Source: a virus
DNA: 42,187 bases
Virus record (IMG/VR): IMGVR_UViG_3300047089_000069
Span: 1-42,187 of that record
Reading direction: 5' to 3' (one strand)
Shown here: positions 13,725 to 23,800 of the stretch, piece by piece
How the letters are laid out: each line of letters opens with the position of its first letter
Numbering within the stretch: position 1 is the stretch's first letter
Translations under genes and position numbers: made by a program
The notes under the pieces: generated by a model
The model's database searches: none
Seen by the model: only the letters and a program-made list of their open reading frames with translations
What the model was told of the DNA's origin: nothing

Positions 13725-14008
13725 CACCGGTCCTCCCACGGGTAGAGGATGTTCTTGAAGGTCGTCGGCCTGGCCGGCTGGCGGCAATCGCGGATGTCGC
13801 GCACCAGCTGCACAATCAGCTCGGACTGCACCTTGTTGCGCTCACGGGCATTCTCGGCGACCTCGCCGAGGATGTAGGCCCCGACCCCGAGGAACACGAG
13901 ATTGACGAGCAGCAAGGCGAGCGCCAGCGGCGACCCCGACATGGCGCCGATTGCACTCTTCGCGACTTGGGTCGCGCCTTGCGTGACGCTCTGGGGCTCG
14001 TCGCTCAT
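13724..14008 (-). CDS. Single-TM lysis-module protein (holin or spanin-like)
   Basis: A 94-residue protein with one membrane helix (LALALLLVNLVFLGVGAYIL, about residues 27-46) and a long charged helix after it (AENARERNKVQSELIVQLV). The N-terminus is Ser/Thr/Gln-rich and polar. It sits directly upstream of the endolysin, coupled by TGATG. The position fits a holin, while the one-TM-plus-coiled-helix form also fits an inner-membrane spanin. The end is Pro-rich (CRQPARPTTF). Confidence 0.68.
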   Translation of the reverse strand: MSDEPQSVTQGATQVAKSAIGAMSGSPLALALLLVNLVFLGVGAYILGEVAENARERNKVQSELIVQLVRDIRDCRQPARPTTFKNILYPWEDR

Positions 14009-14490
14009 TTGATCAGTCGCCTGGCCGGCTTCTTGGCCGTTCGCTTGGCCGGCTCTTTGCTCGCTCGTGTGGCCTTGACCGGCTCGCCGAGCGCTTGGTC
14101 ATAGAGCATCTTGATGTTGATCACCCGGTCGCACAGCCGCGCTATCTTGGGGTTGTCCTCGGGGATGCGGTTGCGGTAGCTCGCGCCCCAATACATCTTG
14201 TCCTCGTGTTTGGCGTTCTTGTTGAAGTCGGTGTCCCAGTCGCCGATCACGCCAAGAGCTACGAGAGCCTCGCCGAGCTGCTTGCCGGTCGCTAGGCGCG
14301 GTCCTGGCGGAATCTCGGCGGCAGGGTCATGCGCCTCGACCAACGCCGTCAGCTCGGCGACTTGCCCCTCGTCGAGATCCCCGTCGGCCCAGTCCACGCC
14401 GTTGTCGTGCCAAGAGAACGGCCAGCCGAGGCACGCTGACGCTTGCACCTCACCGGGGAACGTCGGGCCGATCGGTGTCTCGATCTTCAT
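14005..14490 (-). CDS. Tail-adjacent hypothetical protein
   Basis: This is a 161-residue protein with an acidic middle (DWADGDLDEGQVAELTALVEA), a WDTDFNKNAKHEDKMYWGASYRN-type region (cited in part) and a Lys/Arg/Ala-rich tail with AKRTAKKPARR. No family is named with confidence. Its stop overlaps the one-TM lysis gene start and its ATG overlaps the tail-fibre stop (ATGA on both sides). It may be a tail-fibre chaperone or accessory protein by position only. Confidence 0.7.
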   Translation of the reverse strand: MKIETPIGPTFPGEVQASACLGWPFSWHDNGVDWADGDLDEGQVAELTALVEAHDPAAEIPPGPRLATGKQLGEALVALGVIGDWDTDFNKNAKHEDKMYWGASYRNRIPEDNPKIARLCDRVINIKMLYDQALGEPVKATRASKEPAKRTAKKPARRLIK

Positions 14491-16379
14491 GCCATGACCT
14501 CTTGCAGCATCGCATTGATGAAGAGGGTCTGGGCCGCACCGGTTGCGATGCTGGTGCGGTTTTGCAGTTTGTAGGTCGTGGCCGAGCTTGACAACAGCGG
14601 ATCAAGCCCGGTGGCCGATTGGCTGGCCTGTGTCTGCATGTTGGTGCCGGAGCCCGAAACGACGCCCAGCACGCCGGGGCCCCAAAGGAGAGTCGGGCCG
14701 GCCCCTCTCACGACCTGTCCGAAATAGTTCGAATTGGTGGCGGCGCCGGCCGCCTGCACCTGGCCCATCCAGGCAAAATCATAGCGGACAACATTGCAGG
14801 ACGAGGTGAGGGAGATGGTGACGCTGGAGTTGGCGACGTCGACCATCGTCAGGCTCGTGGTCGAGCCGCCGCTGGTGTTGGGAGCATTGGTGACAGCGTT
14901 GCCGACCATCTCGCCAGGAGTGGCGACGCCGGGGCCGAAAAGCTGAATGCGAGAAGGCCCGGCTGAATAAGTGCCGGCTGTTGCAAGGCCGGACAGCCAT
15001 TCAAGGTAGCCGAGGATCTGGAAGGCCTTGCCGGCGACGCCGGCCCCTGCGGTGTAGAAGGTCTGTGCGGCGGTCGAACCGGCGCCGATGAGGGTTGACG
15101 TGCCACCCTGGTTCGAGAAAGCACGCAATGGATAAATTGAAGTCGGCGGCCCGATTGTCAGGCAGTTGATAAGCCCGAGACGGAAGGTGCCCGCGTCGTT
15201 GAAGCCCACGAGCCAGAGGCGAAACGGTTGCGAGTTGGCCGCGCCAAAAGTTGCACCGACCGGCGCCACGATGCTGGTGGCCGCCGCGATGGTCATGAAG
15301 ATGAGGTCGCCGTTGGCGGCGGTCGGGTCGCGGATCGGCAAGTAAATCGGGCTTGCCGGGCTCGGGTCGGCGGCGCCGGTCCCGTCCTTTAGCGCGACGG
15401 TCAGAATGTTGGAGGCGACCGAGGCGACGATCGACATGTTGGTGGCGACGTCGTAGCCCCGGAATAGACGAGGCGTCGGCAGTGGCCCGATGACCTGCGA
15501 GCCCGAGACGACGCTCGAGTCGACGATCGTCCACTTCGAGACGCCGTCACTGACGAGCGCCAGGTAGCCATAGGCTTGGGTGATGCTTTGCGAGGTCGCG
15601 CCGTTGATGGTGTCGGCGCCAGCTCGCGCGATGGCAATGTTGTTGGTTGCCGTGCACGAGCCCGAGAAGTCGATAATCGTGAGACGTTGCCCTGACGGGT
15701 AGGCGTTGGCGAGGGGCAAGGCAATGACGCGCGGTGCCGTGATCGAGCTGTAAGCGACCGTAAGGTCGCCTTGCTGCACCGTGTAGTTGGCGTCGGCGAT
15801 CAGCGTGACTTGCCAGCTGTAGACAACGCTCCATTTCGAGCTGCCGTCGCTGCGCAGAGCAAGGCCGCCGAATTTGGCCTTGAGCCGATAATTCCCCAGC
15901 CCATCGATGGTGTCGGCACCGGTCGGGACGAGGTTGAGGTGGCTTTGCCCCGAGATGCCTCCCGCCTCGTCCTGGATCGTGACCACACGCCCGCCAGGCA
16001 CCGAGGCGGCCGGCGGCAAGGTCCAGGTGCGAACGGCCGTCAGCGCGCCCGTGAGGGCGACGTAGCGATCGCCGACCAGGATCGTGTAGTCGGCGTCGCC
16101 GCGCGGGGTTCGGCTGTCGAGGCCGGTCGCGCCCGCGATGATGTTGTCGAGCCGCAGCCGCTCGTAGATCTGCAGCCCCGAATCATAGGCGGCGAGATAG
16201 ACGGTCGAGGGGTTGGCGGGCGAGCCGCCATCGACCAGCGGCGGGTAGTCGAGGCCGACGATCCAGACGCCGGAGGTCTTGTCGACCTGGATACCAGGCC
16301 CGCTCTCGACATTCGCCGGGAACGGGACGTCGAGCGCCAGGCTGATGCCAGCGGTGCCGCTGTCGAAGGGGTCGCTCAT
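14487..16379 (-). CDS. Tail fibre / spike protein
   Basis: The 630-residue protein is rich in Ser, Thr, Gly, Ala and Val with no signal peptide, as expected for a beta-structured virion fibre. Two related modules of ~80 residues repeat near the N-terminal third: …LVPTGADTIDGLGNYRL… with SDGSSKWSVV, and …ARAGADTINGATSQS… with SDGVSKWTIV. The C-terminal part (about 420-630) looks like a host-binding head. ATG 16379 overlaps the upstream stop (ATGA), which decides it against an upstream ATG. The exact receptor cannot be told. Confidence 0.78.
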   Translation of the reverse strand: MSDPFDSGTAGISLALDVPFPANVESGPGIQVDKTSGVWIVGLDYPPLVDGGSPANPSTVYLAAYDSGLQIYERLRLDNIIAGATGLDSRTPRGDADYTILVGDRYVALTGALTAVRTWTLPPAASVPGGRVVTIQDEAGGISGQSHLNLVPTGADTIDGLGNYRLKAKFGGLALRSDGSSKWSVVYSWQVTLIADANYTVQQGDLTVAYSSITAPRVIALPLANAYPSGQRLTIIDFSGSCTATNNIAIARAGADTINGATSQSITQAYGYLALVSDGVSKWTIVDSSVVSGSQVIGPLPTPRLFRGYDVATNMSIVASVASNILTVALKDGTGAADPSPASPIYLPIRDPTAANGDLIFMTIAAATSIVAPVGATFGAANSQPFRLWLVGFNDAGTFRLGLINCLTIGPPTSIYPLRAFSNQGGTSTLIGAGSTAAQTFYTAGAGVAGKAFQILGYLEWLSGLATAGTYSAGPSRIQLFGPGVATPGEMVGNAVTNAPNTSGGSTTSLTMVDVANSSVTISLTSSCNVVRYDFAWMGQVQAAGAATNSNYFGQVVRGAGPTLLWGPGVLGVVSGSGTNMQTQASQSATGLDPLLSSSATTYKLQNRTSIATGAAQTLFINAMLQEVMA

Positions 16380-16750
16380 CGGTATTCGTCCCATGGGCAA
16401 TAGGTGGAAAGGCCGACAAAGCCGGAGAGGACCGGCAGATCCCCGAGGATCAATTGCTTGGTGTAGGTGTCATTCGCCATGACGAGCCCGACCCGGTAGC
16501 TGCCCGGCGGCAGCGCCTGCATGCGGGTCACCGGGAAGAATATCTGCAAGTAGCCGAGGCTCGGCAGCGTCAGCTCGCCCGTGCCGATCGAGCCGGTGAG
16601 CGCCACATGACCACTCAACAGAACTGCCGCCAGATGAAAGTCGAGGCTTGAGAGGTCGAGCGCCTCGCCCGTCGCCTTGTCCCACATGTAGACCGTGGTG
16701 GCCCAGTCGGCTTGGTTCGAGACTGGCTTGAACTTCGCGATGAATGCCAT
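16376..16750 (-). CDS. Tail accessory protein (hypothetical)
   Basis: A 124-residue beta-rich protein (FIAKFKPVSNQADWATTVYM at the start, LPSLGYLQIFFPVTRM in the middle). ATG 16750 has GAGGCAG upstream and is preferred to the long ORF extending through the fibre gene. Phages of this type often place such a small domain between two fibre genes. It could be a fibre-anchoring or baseplate-like piece. No catalytic motif. Confidence 0.72.
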   Translation of the reverse strand: MAFIAKFKPVSNQADWATTVYMWDKATGEALDLSSLDFHLAAVLLSGHVALTGSIGTGELTLPSLGYLQIFFPVTRMQALPPGSYRVGLVMANDTYTKQLILGDLPVLSGFVGLSTYCPWDEYR

Positions 16751-16776
16751 TGTCTGCCTCGAAAAAATCCGGGCCC

Positions 16777-18141
16777 TCAGAGCACGATGTAGCAGGTGGC
16801 GAGGCCGAAAGGCGGCATGTTGTTGTGGGCACTGCCGCCGCCCGAGAGGTCGGTCGCGAAGATATGCGTGTGGGCGCCGCCGAGATCGGTCACGCCCGAA
16901 TGCGTGTGCGAGCCGTCGAGCGCGATCGAGAGCGAGTGCCCGTGGCTGCCGTCGCCGACCATGCTGAGCGTCAGGTTGCCCGACGCGCCCGTCGCGCCGC
17001 CATGGATATGCGAGCCATCGGTCGAGATCCCGTGGTGGTGGTCCTGAAAATAGGTGCCCGACAAGCCCAGATTGAGCGTCGATGAGGTGAGCGCCGCCAC
17101 AAAGCCGCTCGCGCCGCTCGCCGATGTCGGATAGTTCTGAGTCGTCTGCGATAGCGAGATGCCGGTCGAGTTCATCTGGAAGAAGGTGTCGGAACCACCG
17201 CTCAAGCCGCCGTGAGCGTGCGCGCCGCCAAAACTCATGCCCGAGAAGTCGTGAACATGCGATGGCGCGAGCGAGCCGGCATGCGTATGGGGGCCGACTG
17301 CGATCGCCGTGCCCGTGTGGTTGTGCGAGCCGGCCGTCGCCGTCGTGAACGACATCTGGAAAGCCGCGTTGGCTAGCGTGATGCCAGTGTGGCCGTGCGT
17401 CGCTGTCTCGAACAAGGTGTTGACGTGCGCGCCCTCGCCGCCGGTCGAGCCCAGCACCGAGGCGCTGCCAGTGGCGAATATTGCGTTTGCCAGCCGCCCG
17501 GTCGGGGTCGAGCCCATGCCGTCGATGCCGAACAGGGTGCGCGCATTGTAGTCGGGCAAGGTCAGAGGCTTGTTGGCGTCGAAGTCGGCGGCGGCATTGG
17601 CACCACGGCCGCCGCTGACCACAAGGCTCGTGTCGGGCCACAGGAAGGCATAGAGCGCGTAGACGTCACTATGTAGATGGTCGGCGCCATTGGCGCGCTC
17701 GGTGGCGCCCGAGGCGAGCGAGCCGATCGTCTTGCCGTTGGCGCGCACCCGCCCAGTGATCTGCGCGGTCGTATGGGCGAACACGAAGTCGCCCGTATTC
17801 AGGGTCGCGGTGCCGCCGCCGCCGCCGCCTCCCCCGCTGCCACCGGCCGCGACATCGCCAGGGAGGTTGTCAATGTCGAAGATCTCCTGGCCCTTCGAGG
17901 AGATGCACCTGATGCGATAAGGGTTGCCGACCACGAAACCCACCGGCACGCGCCCTGACGCGTCGGTCACGTAGGCGCCGGCCGGTATTGGCAGCCCGAA
18001 CGACGCCTGCAGCCAAGGAATGGTGGCGAGCCCGTCCTTGAACACCGTGCGCGGGGTCAGCGTCTGGGCGTCGAACACCTGCAGGATGGCGCCGATCTGC
18101 GTCTCGCCGAGGTAGACGACCGGGGTGGTCGAGAGCGGCAC
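16777..18141 (-). CDS. Tail fibre with His-rich collar/receptor-binding domain
   Basis: This 454-residue protein has an N-terminal virion-attachment-like domain (VVYLGETQIGAILQVFDAQT), a Gly-run hinge (about 101-110), a phage tail-collar-like region ending in GIDGMG, then many HxH motifs (HGHTG, HNHTG, HTHAG, HVHDF, HAHGG, HHHGI, HTHIF). The C-terminus is NMPPFGLATCYIVL, the usual end of tail-collar fibres. Paired His residues in such tips bind metal ions along a needle-like stem, as known for long-fibre tips. It probably contacts the host surface. Confidence 0.85.
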   Translation of the reverse strand: MPLSTTPVVYLGETQIGAILQVFDAQTLTPRTVFKDGLATIPWLQASFGLPIPAGAYVTDASGRVPVGFVVGNPYRIRCISSKGQEIFDIDNLPGDVAAGGSGGGGGGGGTATLNTGDFVFAHTTAQITGRVRANGKTIGSLASGATERANGADHLHSDVYALYAFLWPDTSLVVSGGRGANAAADFDANKPLTLPDYNARTLFGIDGMGSTPTGRLANAIFATGSASVLGSTGGEGAHVNTLFETATHGHTGITLANAAFQMSFTTATAGSHNHTGTAIAVGPHTHAGSLAPSHVHDFSGMSFGGAHAHGGLSGGSDTFFQMNSTGISLSQTTQNYPTSASGASGFVAALTSSTLNLGLSGTYFQDHHHGISTDGSHIHGGATGASGNLTLSMVGDGSHGHSLSIALDGSHTHSGVTDLGGAHTHIFATDLSGGGSAHNNMPPFGLATCYIVL

Positions 18142-18226
18142 GAAGGTGGTGATCGCGGCCTCCTATAGTGGCCACAGTGGTGGGGTCATGCTATGGGACA
18201 TGCACGTAAAAGCTTTAGGAACAGCC

Positions 18227-18526
18227 ATGCCGCTCATTCTCTTTGCCATCTTCGCTGTGCTCGCGGTCTATGTCGCGCCGCCGGTCGTCGCGGCGATGCT
18301 TACGGTTCTCGAGTGGGCTTTCATGGCAGTCGCTGCTGTGTTTGGGCTGGCGACCGGGTTGCTGCACCTCGTGCCACCCTGGTGTATCCTTATGGCTCTC
18401 CTCATCGGGGGAGTTGTCGCCATCCTCACCGTCAAGCCGACGCGGCCCAAGAAGAAGACGGAGCCATTTTTTGTGCGGCGAGCCGAGCCATTTTTCACCT
18501 GGCCAAAAGGGCAACGGCAGAATTGA
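18227..18526 (+). CDS. Plus-strand small membrane protein (moron candidate)
   Basis: A 99-residue protein on the opposite strand to all its neighbours. Three hydrophobic stretches (about 2-26, 28-48 and 51-68) precede a basic cytoplasmic tail with KKKTEPFF and a near-repeat AEPFF. ATG 18227 follows TTTAGGA by six bases. It fills the only gap between the fibre gene and the first ejection-protein gene, where the minus strand has no gene. Independent genes in structural operons are often morons, and membrane ones often cause superinfection exclusion. This is inference. Confidence 0.6.
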   Translation: MPLILFAIFAVLAVYVAPPVVAAMLTVLEWAFMAVAAVFGLATGLLHLVPPWCILMALLIGGVVAILTVKPTRPKKKTEPFFVRRAEPFFTWPKGQRQN

Positions 18527-18535
18527 CCTCCAGGA

Positions 18536-20800
18536 TCACTGCTGCGTTCCGCCTGCTGCTTGTGTCGAGAGCGTGCGTGGCAGCCGGTTGAGGGCATTCC
18601 TGACGGCCCCGACGACGGAGGTTCTGACGCCGGAGGGGAGGTTTGCGCCCTGGATGCGCCGAGCGAAGGCCTCGACCGTGGCGGGATTGGGATCGAGCGC
18701 GATCTCGCGGATGGCGTTGAGAACGTGACCACGCTCGGTAGGGTCGACCTTGGCGAGATGCCGGGCTGCGATCTTGGCCGCTTGCCAGATATGCCCGCTG
18801 CCGAGGGCGTGCGTGAAGTGCATCAGCTCCAGGGCTTGCTTGCCGCTTTCGGCGTCGTCGGCCACGCGCTCGGCCGTTTGTGAGCCGCCCATTGCGCCCT
18901 GGCGTGTTTCGAACATCTGTTGCTCGCGGGCCATCCGCTCGGCGAAGCGTCGCTCGGCCACCTGGCTTGGTGCGATCGTCTCGATTTTCTGTGTCGCACT
19001 TGGCGTGCCGTAGGCCTCTCGCGCCTTGTTGATGCCAGGGCCTTGACGGGCAAGGCTCTCACGCTGTGCATTGATGTAACTCAGGCGAAACATCTCCTGC
19101 TCGCTTGGCGTGAGCCGGCTATAGGCGGTCGCCACCGCTTCCCGTGATGTTCCCGACTGAAAGGCTTGCCTGCCGGCTTCGAGCGCGTCATTCAGCTCGG
19201 CATGCCCAGCGAAGATCTGGCGCGCGCGCCGGTAGGTCGGCACGGCACGATCGATGGCGCCGGTGAGGTCATTGCGCAATTCAGTGAAATCGGCTGCCTC
19301 CGTGTTGGCGCCCTTGCGCAGCGCCGTCGAGATGCGATCCGAGAGCACCCGCTTCATGCGGTCCCAGGCGTCGACGTTGCCGATGTCGAAGGGACGGCCT
19401 CGGGTGCGGGCTCGCTGGATAGCCTTTTGCAATATGCCCTCGGAGCGCAGCCGAGGTAAAAGGTGGACAGGGATGGAACTGTCTGGAATAGGCGTGGCGC
19501 GCGCCCGGCCGTACCACTGCGCGGCGTCCGCCTCCTGCCTGGCGGCGATCTGCTCGGCCGTTGCCTGCGAGCCGGCGTTTGAGCCGGCGAGATCGCCAAG
19601 CGCCCGGTCGATGCGAGCCCCCTGGCCCGGCCGCACCGGACCGATATCGCCGGGCAACGGCTGGTCGCCGATCTGGCGGGTGTTCAGGAACTGGCGCGCC
19701 GGCGCGCGTCCCGGTCCCGCTTGCCGCACCAGGCTGCCGATCCTGGCCTGCAGGTCCGAGCCGCCGATATCCGCCATGGTGAGCGGCTGGCCGGCTGCCT
19801 GCGCCTGGCGCAGTTGAGTGACGATGGGGTCTATGAGGTCTTGCACGGGGATCGGCGTGCCTGACTGCGCCTGCGCCGGGCTGCCACTGCGCAAGGCCCG
19901 CAAGATCGCCTGGTCGGCGGTCGGCGTGGCGCCTCTCGGCAAAAACGGGGCCAGGGTCGCTCGGGCGTGCCCGGCGAGGTAAGAGCCGCCGAGACCAAGC
20001 GCAGGCGCCAGCGCCGCCCCCGTCAGACCACCCTGCACCGCCCCTTGGAGCCGGTTGCCTTCATCGGCGGCGCCGGCTCCGGCAAGCGCGCCGTAACCGG
20101 CGCCTGAGGCTGCCAGCGCCCCTCCACGGGCCAGTAGACCGGCACCTGGTGCGGCCTGTCCGGTCAAGGTCGCCGCCAGGCCTGGCCCGATGCCCGGAAT
20201 GGCTTTGAAGGCCGGCGCCACTGCCCCGCCTGCAAGGAAGGTTGGAACCATCCCGGCGGCCTCGCCGGCAAAGTGTGCGATCGGATGAGCGGCTGTTGCG
20301 GCAGCCTCGGCTTGGCGCTGTTTTGCCGCCTCGGCCTCGTAGCGTTGCCCCGCCTCGTCATCGCCCGTCAGGAGCTTGAAGCCGCCCTTGAGCAGCTGCC
20401 AGGCCGACATTGGGTCATCTTTGCCGCGCTCGCCCGAGGCTGCCGACAAGCCAGCCATCTCGTCATAGAAATTGAGGGTGGCACCCGAGGCCATGCCACG
20501 CCCGATCGCCTCTGCCGTGCCTGGTGTCGCCGTCTGGTCGAGCGTGAACCCCGGCGGTAGCGTGGCCGCAGAAGCCGGCGGCAAGGACGGCATGTCCTCA
20601 GCCGGAGCTGCAGGAACAGTCAGCGCGGGTGGTGCCGCCGCAGGCGGTCCTACCGGGGTTGGCGAAGCCGGGGCGCCGCGCTGCAGCGGGATCGGGACAA
20701 CCAGCTGGCCCTTGGGCGCCGGCGCTCCCGTGTCGCCCGGCAACGGCGCCGAGGGCGGGGTGAGTGAGAAGCCCTCCGGCAGGTCTAGCGCGGTTGCCAT
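18536..20800 (-). CDS. Large internal virion / ejection protein (P22 gp16/gp20-like position)
   Basis: This is a 754-residue protein with an Ala/Pro-rich N-terminus, a hydrophobic Gly/Ala central region (about 180-290: AGMVPTFLAGGAVAPAF, GALAASGAGYGALAGAGA) that could cross membranes, and a helical Arg/Gln-rich C-terminal half (ERRFAERMAREQQMFETRQ). That make-up is typical of podovirus ejection proteins, which leave the virion to form the DNA conduit. Its ATG at 20800 overlaps the previous gene's end by 16 bp. No enzymatic motif is seen. Confidence 0.7.
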   Translation of the reverse strand: MATALDLPEGFSLTPPSAPLPGDTGAPAPKGQLVVPIPLQRGAPASPTPVGPPAAAPPALTVPAAPAEDMPSLPPASAATLPPGFTLDQTATPGTAEAIGRGMASGATLNFYDEMAGLSAASGERGKDDPMSAWQLLKGGFKLLTGDDEAGQRYEAEAAKQRQAEAAATAAHPIAHFAGEAAGMVPTFLAGGAVAPAFKAIPGIGPGLAATLTGQAAPGAGLLARGGALAASGAGYGALAGAGAADEGNRLQGAVQGGLTGAALAPALGLGGSYLAGHARATLAPFLPRGATPTADQAILRALRSGSPAQAQSGTPIPVQDLIDPIVTQLRQAQAAGQPLTMADIGGSDLQARIGSLVRQAGPGRAPARQFLNTRQIGDQPLPGDIGPVRPGQGARIDRALGDLAGSNAGSQATAEQIAARQEADAAQWYGRARATPIPDSSIPVHLLPRLRSEGILQKAIQRARTRGRPFDIGNVDAWDRMKRVLSDRISTALRKGANTEAADFTELRNDLTGAIDRAVPTYRRARQIFAGHAELNDALEAGRQAFQSGTSREAVATAYSRLTPSEQEMFRLSYINAQRESLARQGPGINKAREAYGTPSATQKIETIAPSQVAERRFAERMAREQQMFETRQGAMGGSQTAERVADDAESGKQALELMHFTHALGSGHIWQAAKIAARHLAKVDPTERGHVLNAIREIALDPNPATVEAFARRIQGANLPSGVRTSVVGAVRNALNRLPRTLSTQAAGGTQQ

Positions 20801-23800
20801 CTACCGTCCTTGACGACTAGCTGCTTGCCGCCGGGGCCATAGGCTGGTGTGCCTTCCGGCAAAGAGGTCTCCGTGGGAACAGGCTGCGCCTGCGCCGGTT
20901 GCTGGGCCCGTCCCGCCGGCGAGCCTGGCGCCACTGGGGTCGGCAAGGCCGCTGGGCTGCCGGCACCGGCACCCTTCTGCCAAAAGGAGCCATTCGACAT
21001 CGCGGCGTTGCGGCGCTGCTCCTGCGCCTGCAGATTGCGCAAGTGCGTGGTGTAGTCCTGTGCCTTGGCCAGGAACTCGGCCTGCGACTGGGTGGTGCTC
21101 GGCTTCAGCCCCATGGCCCTATTCATCTCGGACACCCGCACCTGGCCGCCGAAGATGGTGCGCAAATTGCCGAGGATGGTGTTCTGGATGTCGGCGTCGA
21201 TCGCCGCCGTGTTGGCGGACGCCTCAGTGCCCATGCCAGGCAGGCCAGAGAGCGCCTGCGCGACACGCCCGGTGACACCGAAATTCATCTTGCCGGCCTT
21301 GGCCTGCTCGATGGCGTTCTCGACTGTCGCCAGGTTCTCGTCGATCGCCGCGAGCGACTTGTTCGACTCGTCGACCAGCTTTTGCTGCGAGACGCTCAGC
21401 TCTACCTTGGGCATCGTGCCCGTGGCCATGTAGGTGTTGAACTCGGGTGTTCCCTGTTGCAGGCCGAGCTTCTGGGCCACCGGCAGGCGGGCGTTGTAAA
21501 GCATCTCGGGCGATTTTTCGATCGCGGCCGGCGGATAGAATGGCTGGCCATCCTTCTTGCCGCCGGAATGCATGGCAATGGCGCCAGGAAACTTGGCTTG
21601 CTGCGCCGGCGTGATGTCGACCACCTTCTCCTGATCCGGCGCGTCGATCGGCTCGGGCTTGCCGGTCAGTCCTTGGCGGGCCCAGACGCGGCCAGGGACG
21701 GTGGCATCTGTGAGGCGTTCTGCTTTGACCTCGGCCGGCGTCATGATGTGCCAAGGCTCTGCAGCACCCGCAACCTCGCTGATGGCATTGGTCGCAGGGT
21801 CGATCTGATAGCCGACGCCAGGCTTGGGGGTGAAACCAGGAAGGAGGGTGGCGATCTCCTGCGGTGACACGGCGCGCTTGGGCTGCGCGGCGCCCTCGGT
21901 CACGCTGATGTTGCCGAACGCATCCCGCTGATAAATGGCGCCGGGCTTGGGCGTGAAGCCAGGAATGGCGGCCAGCTCTTGCGGGCTGAGGATGGTCTTC
22001 GTCTTCTCGAACTGATCTTGGTGGCTCTTCTCGATGCCAGCCAGCATTTCGACGAACTTCATGTTGCCGGTCGGGTTGGCCGAGCCCGCTGCCGCCCGCA
22101 TCATCAGCGCCAGCAGCATCATGCGCTCGTCCGAGCCTGGCCTGGTGCGCGCCAGCGATTGCGCCACGGCGGGGCTCGTCGTCGCCGCAGCCGAGGCCGC
22201 CGGATCTCCGGCTGCGGCCGCCGCTGGGGTCGGCGGCAGCTTGACGGCCGGCGCCTTGTCAGGAGGAGGAGGCGGCGTTTCGGGTGCCTTGAGCGCCTCC
22301 AAAGCAGCCTGTTGAACTTGATTGCCGCGCTCGGCCGGTGTCATCGAGGCGCCCGGCACGTCCAATCCCGCCGGCGGCTGCACTGGCGCGGGCGCCGTGG
22401 TAGCGGCGGCTCCTGCGCCCACAGGCGGGGTGGTGCCGGAAGCATCAGGGGACGGTGCAGGAGCCGGTGCTGCGACAGGTGAAGGAGCTGCGACAGGTGA
22501 AGGAGCTGATGCCGTTACAACGGGCGGGGCTACGGGAGCGGGAGCTAGAGCTGGAGCCGCGTCGAACCCGGCAGCAGGCGGGAGTGCCGGTCTGGCCAAG
22601 GCTGATGGGTCCACCCTGGCGGCGGCTGTGGCCGGCGGCGGAACTGTCGGGGTGCCCAAACTCGCATCCAGCGGAGCCGGCGGCAGGATGTTCGACGGCG
22701 GCGCGCCGAGCTTGCCCTGCAGGCCAGGGGGCGCGCCGTGAGGCATACCGCCGCTCAACGCCTGGCGGGCCTCCTCCACGAATACCCCAGCTGTTTTGAG
22801 CATGTCGTCCGACTGCAAGACGCCAGGCGGCACGAGCTTAGCTACGGGCGTGTCAGGGGGCGCTTGTAGCAGCCTCACAGCGGCTTCAGGGCCCACATGA
22901 GAGGAGAGGAATGTCGCGACCGCCGGGTCGGTCGCCGTGGCCGCCGAAGGCACTGCCGGCATTGAAGGCCCGGCAGGTGCAGGTGGCACAAGTGATGGTC
23001 CGAGCCCTGCCGGCCTTACGGGTGGCAGCGGCGCCTGGACGAGTTGCGGATAGGCGGCGCCGGCAGCTGCTGCGGGCGCCGCTCCGGGTGCCGGGACATC
23101 GGCGAGCGCTGGTGCCGGTGTAGCCGTCGTGGTGTCTGGCGCCGGCCGATTACCGCCAGCCATTGCCACCGGCGCCGCTACCTGGCTGCCTGCTGTGGTG
23201 CGGCCGATGCCGTCCCACGGACCCACGCCGACCTTAGCTGCGCCATACCATTGACCCCAGCCATGCTGCTTCGCCTGGCGCAGCGCGAAGTCGATCTGAT
23301 CGTCGATCGTCGAAGGGTCGCGAGCATTCTTGCCGGTCGCCGCCGTGAACTGATCCCCCATGCCGCCGACATTGCCCATGCCGCCGCCGCCGGTCTTATA
23401 GTGCAGTTGAAGAGGGCCGAAGGAAGTATAGTTACCGGCCGCGTCTTTATCGCCGTAGTAACCGCTCTTGCCTTCGCTGCCATACACCTTGGCCGCGATG
23501 TTGGGGTCGATGCCAAGTTCCTGCGCCTTCGCTCGGATCTTACCCTCGACCGACGCCGGGTCGTAGCCGGGCGGGTTGACGCCAGAAGTCGTCGCGGGCG
23601 CTGCACCTGGCATAGCCGGCGCACCTGTCCCCGGTTGCAGGTTCTTATAGGTGTTGTAGATGTCGAGCATGCTCTGGCTCTCGCCCTGCTGGCGCTTCAG
23701 ATCTTGCAGCTTGAGCACCGTGGCCGTGTCGCCCGAGGCTGCCGCAGCCTGCATGGCACCGGCATAGTCGCCGTTGGCGAGCGCCGTCGCCAACGCCTGT

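Noticed and set aside
16751-17641. Long upstream extension of the 124-residue tail protein
   Set aside because: It would overlap the His-rich fibre gene in another frame with Arg/His-rich sequence. ATG 16750 has a good ribosome-binding site.
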